NCBI GenBank assembly: GCA_024233285.1
Contig: JACKPU010000002.1
Span: 372,001-436,000 of the forward strand
Reading direction: 5' to 3'
Source: Opitutaceae bacterium
GTDB taxonomy: Bacteria > Verrucomicrobiota > Verrucomicrobiia > Opitutales > Opitutaceae
Length of the DNA stretch: 64,000 nucleotides
The notes beneath the pieces are model-generated. The model had not been told where the DNA came from, did no database searches, and saw nothing but the letters and a program-made list of their open reading frames with translations. Position numbers and translations under genes: made by a program. The number at the start of each line of letters is the position of its first letter. Position 1 is the first letter of the stretch. Positions 63,003 through 64,000 of the stretch are shown here, piece by piece.

Positions 63003-64000
63003 ATGTCCGACCTGACCTACGAACACATCAAAGCCGAGCTATCCGCCCAGCCGTTGTTCGAGGACAAGACCTGGCAGCTTTCGCCTGAAGCCTGGCCGCT
63101 GACCAAGGACCAGGTCGCCGAACTTGAGCAAATCGGCGCGGCCTGCCTCGCGTTTCATCAAGCGCTCGAAAAACTTTATCTGCGCAGCGCCGCCGGCAAG
63201 AACCTGCTGCGCAACCGGCCGCTGCGTGCGCCGTGGGTGGTCGATTATCTTGATCGCGGCAAACCCGCCGATCTGATCGTGCACGCGCGGGCTGAGCAAA
63301 ACCTCGGCGCGTTCCCCACCGTCCTGCGCCCCGATTTGCTGCTGACGGACGACGGCTTTGTGATGACCGAACTCGATTCGGTTCCCGGCGGCATCGGCCT
63401 CACGGCGTATTTAAACCGGTTATACGCTGAACAGGGCGGCGTGCTCGGCGAGGGGGATGCGATGATCAAGGCCTTCCACGCCTCGCTGGCGGCCTTGCGC
63501 CCCGGCGAACGCAATCCGCTCATCGCTTTGGTCGTCAGTGACGAGGCTGCGACTTACCGGCCGGAGATGGAGTGGCTGGCGGCGCAATTGCAGTTGCAGG
63601 GCAAGCGGGTGTTCTGCCTGCGCCCGGAGGATCTCTTTCCGTTGGAGAACGCCCTCTTCTTTGACATCGAGGGCAACCCGGAAAAGATCGATATCATCTA
63701 CCGGTTTTTCGAGCTCTTCGATCTGCCGAATATTTCGACCAGCGAGTATGTTTTTGAAGCGTGGTCGGCCGGCGAGGTGGCGATCGCGCCGCCGATGCGC
63801 CCGTTTCAAGAAGAGAAACTTTCGCTCGCCCTCTTTCATCATCACCTGCTCCAAGATTACTGGCAGGAAGCGCTCGGCGGGCGCACCTACAAACTGTTGA
63901 AAAAGCTCATCCCCGACTCATGGGTGATGGATCCGGCGCCGTTGCCGCCCGGGGCGGTGCTTGACGGCCCGATGGCCGCGGGCCGCGCCTTGAACGACTG
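63003..64000 (+). CDS. Conserved protein of unknown function, 5' part (runs off the window)
   Basis: The frame from the ATG at 63003 is open to the right edge, giving 332 residues without a stop. Recognisable wording is 'RPDLLLTDDGFVMTELDSVP' followed by 'GGIGLTAYLNRLY', which resembles the circularly permuted ATP-grasp proteins related to glutathionylspermidine synthase. The rest is soluble and helical. The ATP-grasp idea rests on this one stretch. It follows prfB by 52 bp on the same strand. Confidence 0.6.
   Translation, partial: MSDLTYEHIKAELSAQPLFEDKTWQLSPEAWPLTKDQVAELEQIGAACLAFHQALEKLYLRSAAGKNLLRNRPLRAPWVVDYLDRGKPADLIVHARAEQNLGAFPTVLRPDLLLTDDGFVMTELDSVPGGIGLTAYLNRLYAEQGGVLGEGDAMIKAFHASLAALRPGERNPLIALVVSDEAATYRPEMEWLAAQLQLQGKRVFCLRPEDLFPLENALFFDIEGNPEKIDIIYRFFELFDLPNISTSEYVFEAWSAGEVAIAPPMRPFQEEKLSLALFHHHLLQDYWQEALGGRTYKLLKKLIPDSWVMDPAPLPPGAVLDGPMAAGRALND

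Overview
The window looks like a chromosomal segment of a high-GC Verrucomicrobiota bacterium, most likely of the Opitutales/Opitutaceae. This is inferred from gene content and style: a TonB-dependent receptor whose mature N-terminus carries the 'VVKLDVFTV' type of motif, a long PurF, many carbohydrate-active enzymes, few Shine-Dalgarno sites, and intergenic inverted repeats built on 'aaccacgaatggacacgaat'. No alignment was run. I see no rRNA, tRNA or CRISPR array, and no gene-free stretch longer than about 300 bases.

Region 1 (1-19 kb) is mostly housekeeping. It has a partial DUF362-like gene, nuoA, a fused EIIA/PK-C-like/diadenylate-cyclase protein, rpmG, an Mrp-type ATPase, tolB, superoxide dismutase, tadA, infA, a XerC/D recombinase, a RapA-like SNF2 ATPase, a secreted oligogalacturonate-lyase-like propeller, the large purL and a methyltransferase. 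Purine synthesis continues with purF and purM at 19.3-22.4 kb; purL lies on the opposite strand.

Region 2 (22.4-46.2 kb) is a carbohydrate-use region. It holds a heparinase II/III-like protein, an orphan solute-binding protein, a sialidase-fold protein, an AraC regulator, an SGNH hydrolase and a TonB receptor. Next comes a plus-strand set (TPR-like protein, D-lyxose isomerase, cytochrome P450, amidohydrolase), which converges on a minus-strand set (GH20 hexosaminidase, second P450, class III cyclase). A tight five-gene operon follows (HPS/KGPDC-like TIM barrel, zinc dehydrogenase, OsmC, SDR, sugar isomerase), facing a glycosidase-fold protein. Most of these enzymes lack visible export signals, so much of the sugar chemistry seems to be cytoplasmic.

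Region 3 (46.2-64 kb) returns to core genes: DEAD-box helicase, HNH endonuclease, GcvR-like ACT protein, GAF histidine kinase, glnD, valS, an FMN reductase, gmd/fcl for GDP-fucose, a DUF4870 protein and prfB with its programmed +1 frameshift. A small accessory island (about 49.5-50.8 kb) holds hicBA, a DUF7668-like protein and a small membrane protein. It carries a diverged copy of part of the neighbouring ACT gene.

The strongest candidates for new biology are the EIIA/DAC fusion (a possible PTS-controlled c-di-AMP synthase), the two P450s embedded in sugar-catabolic operons, and the five-gene carbohydrate operon of unknown substrate.
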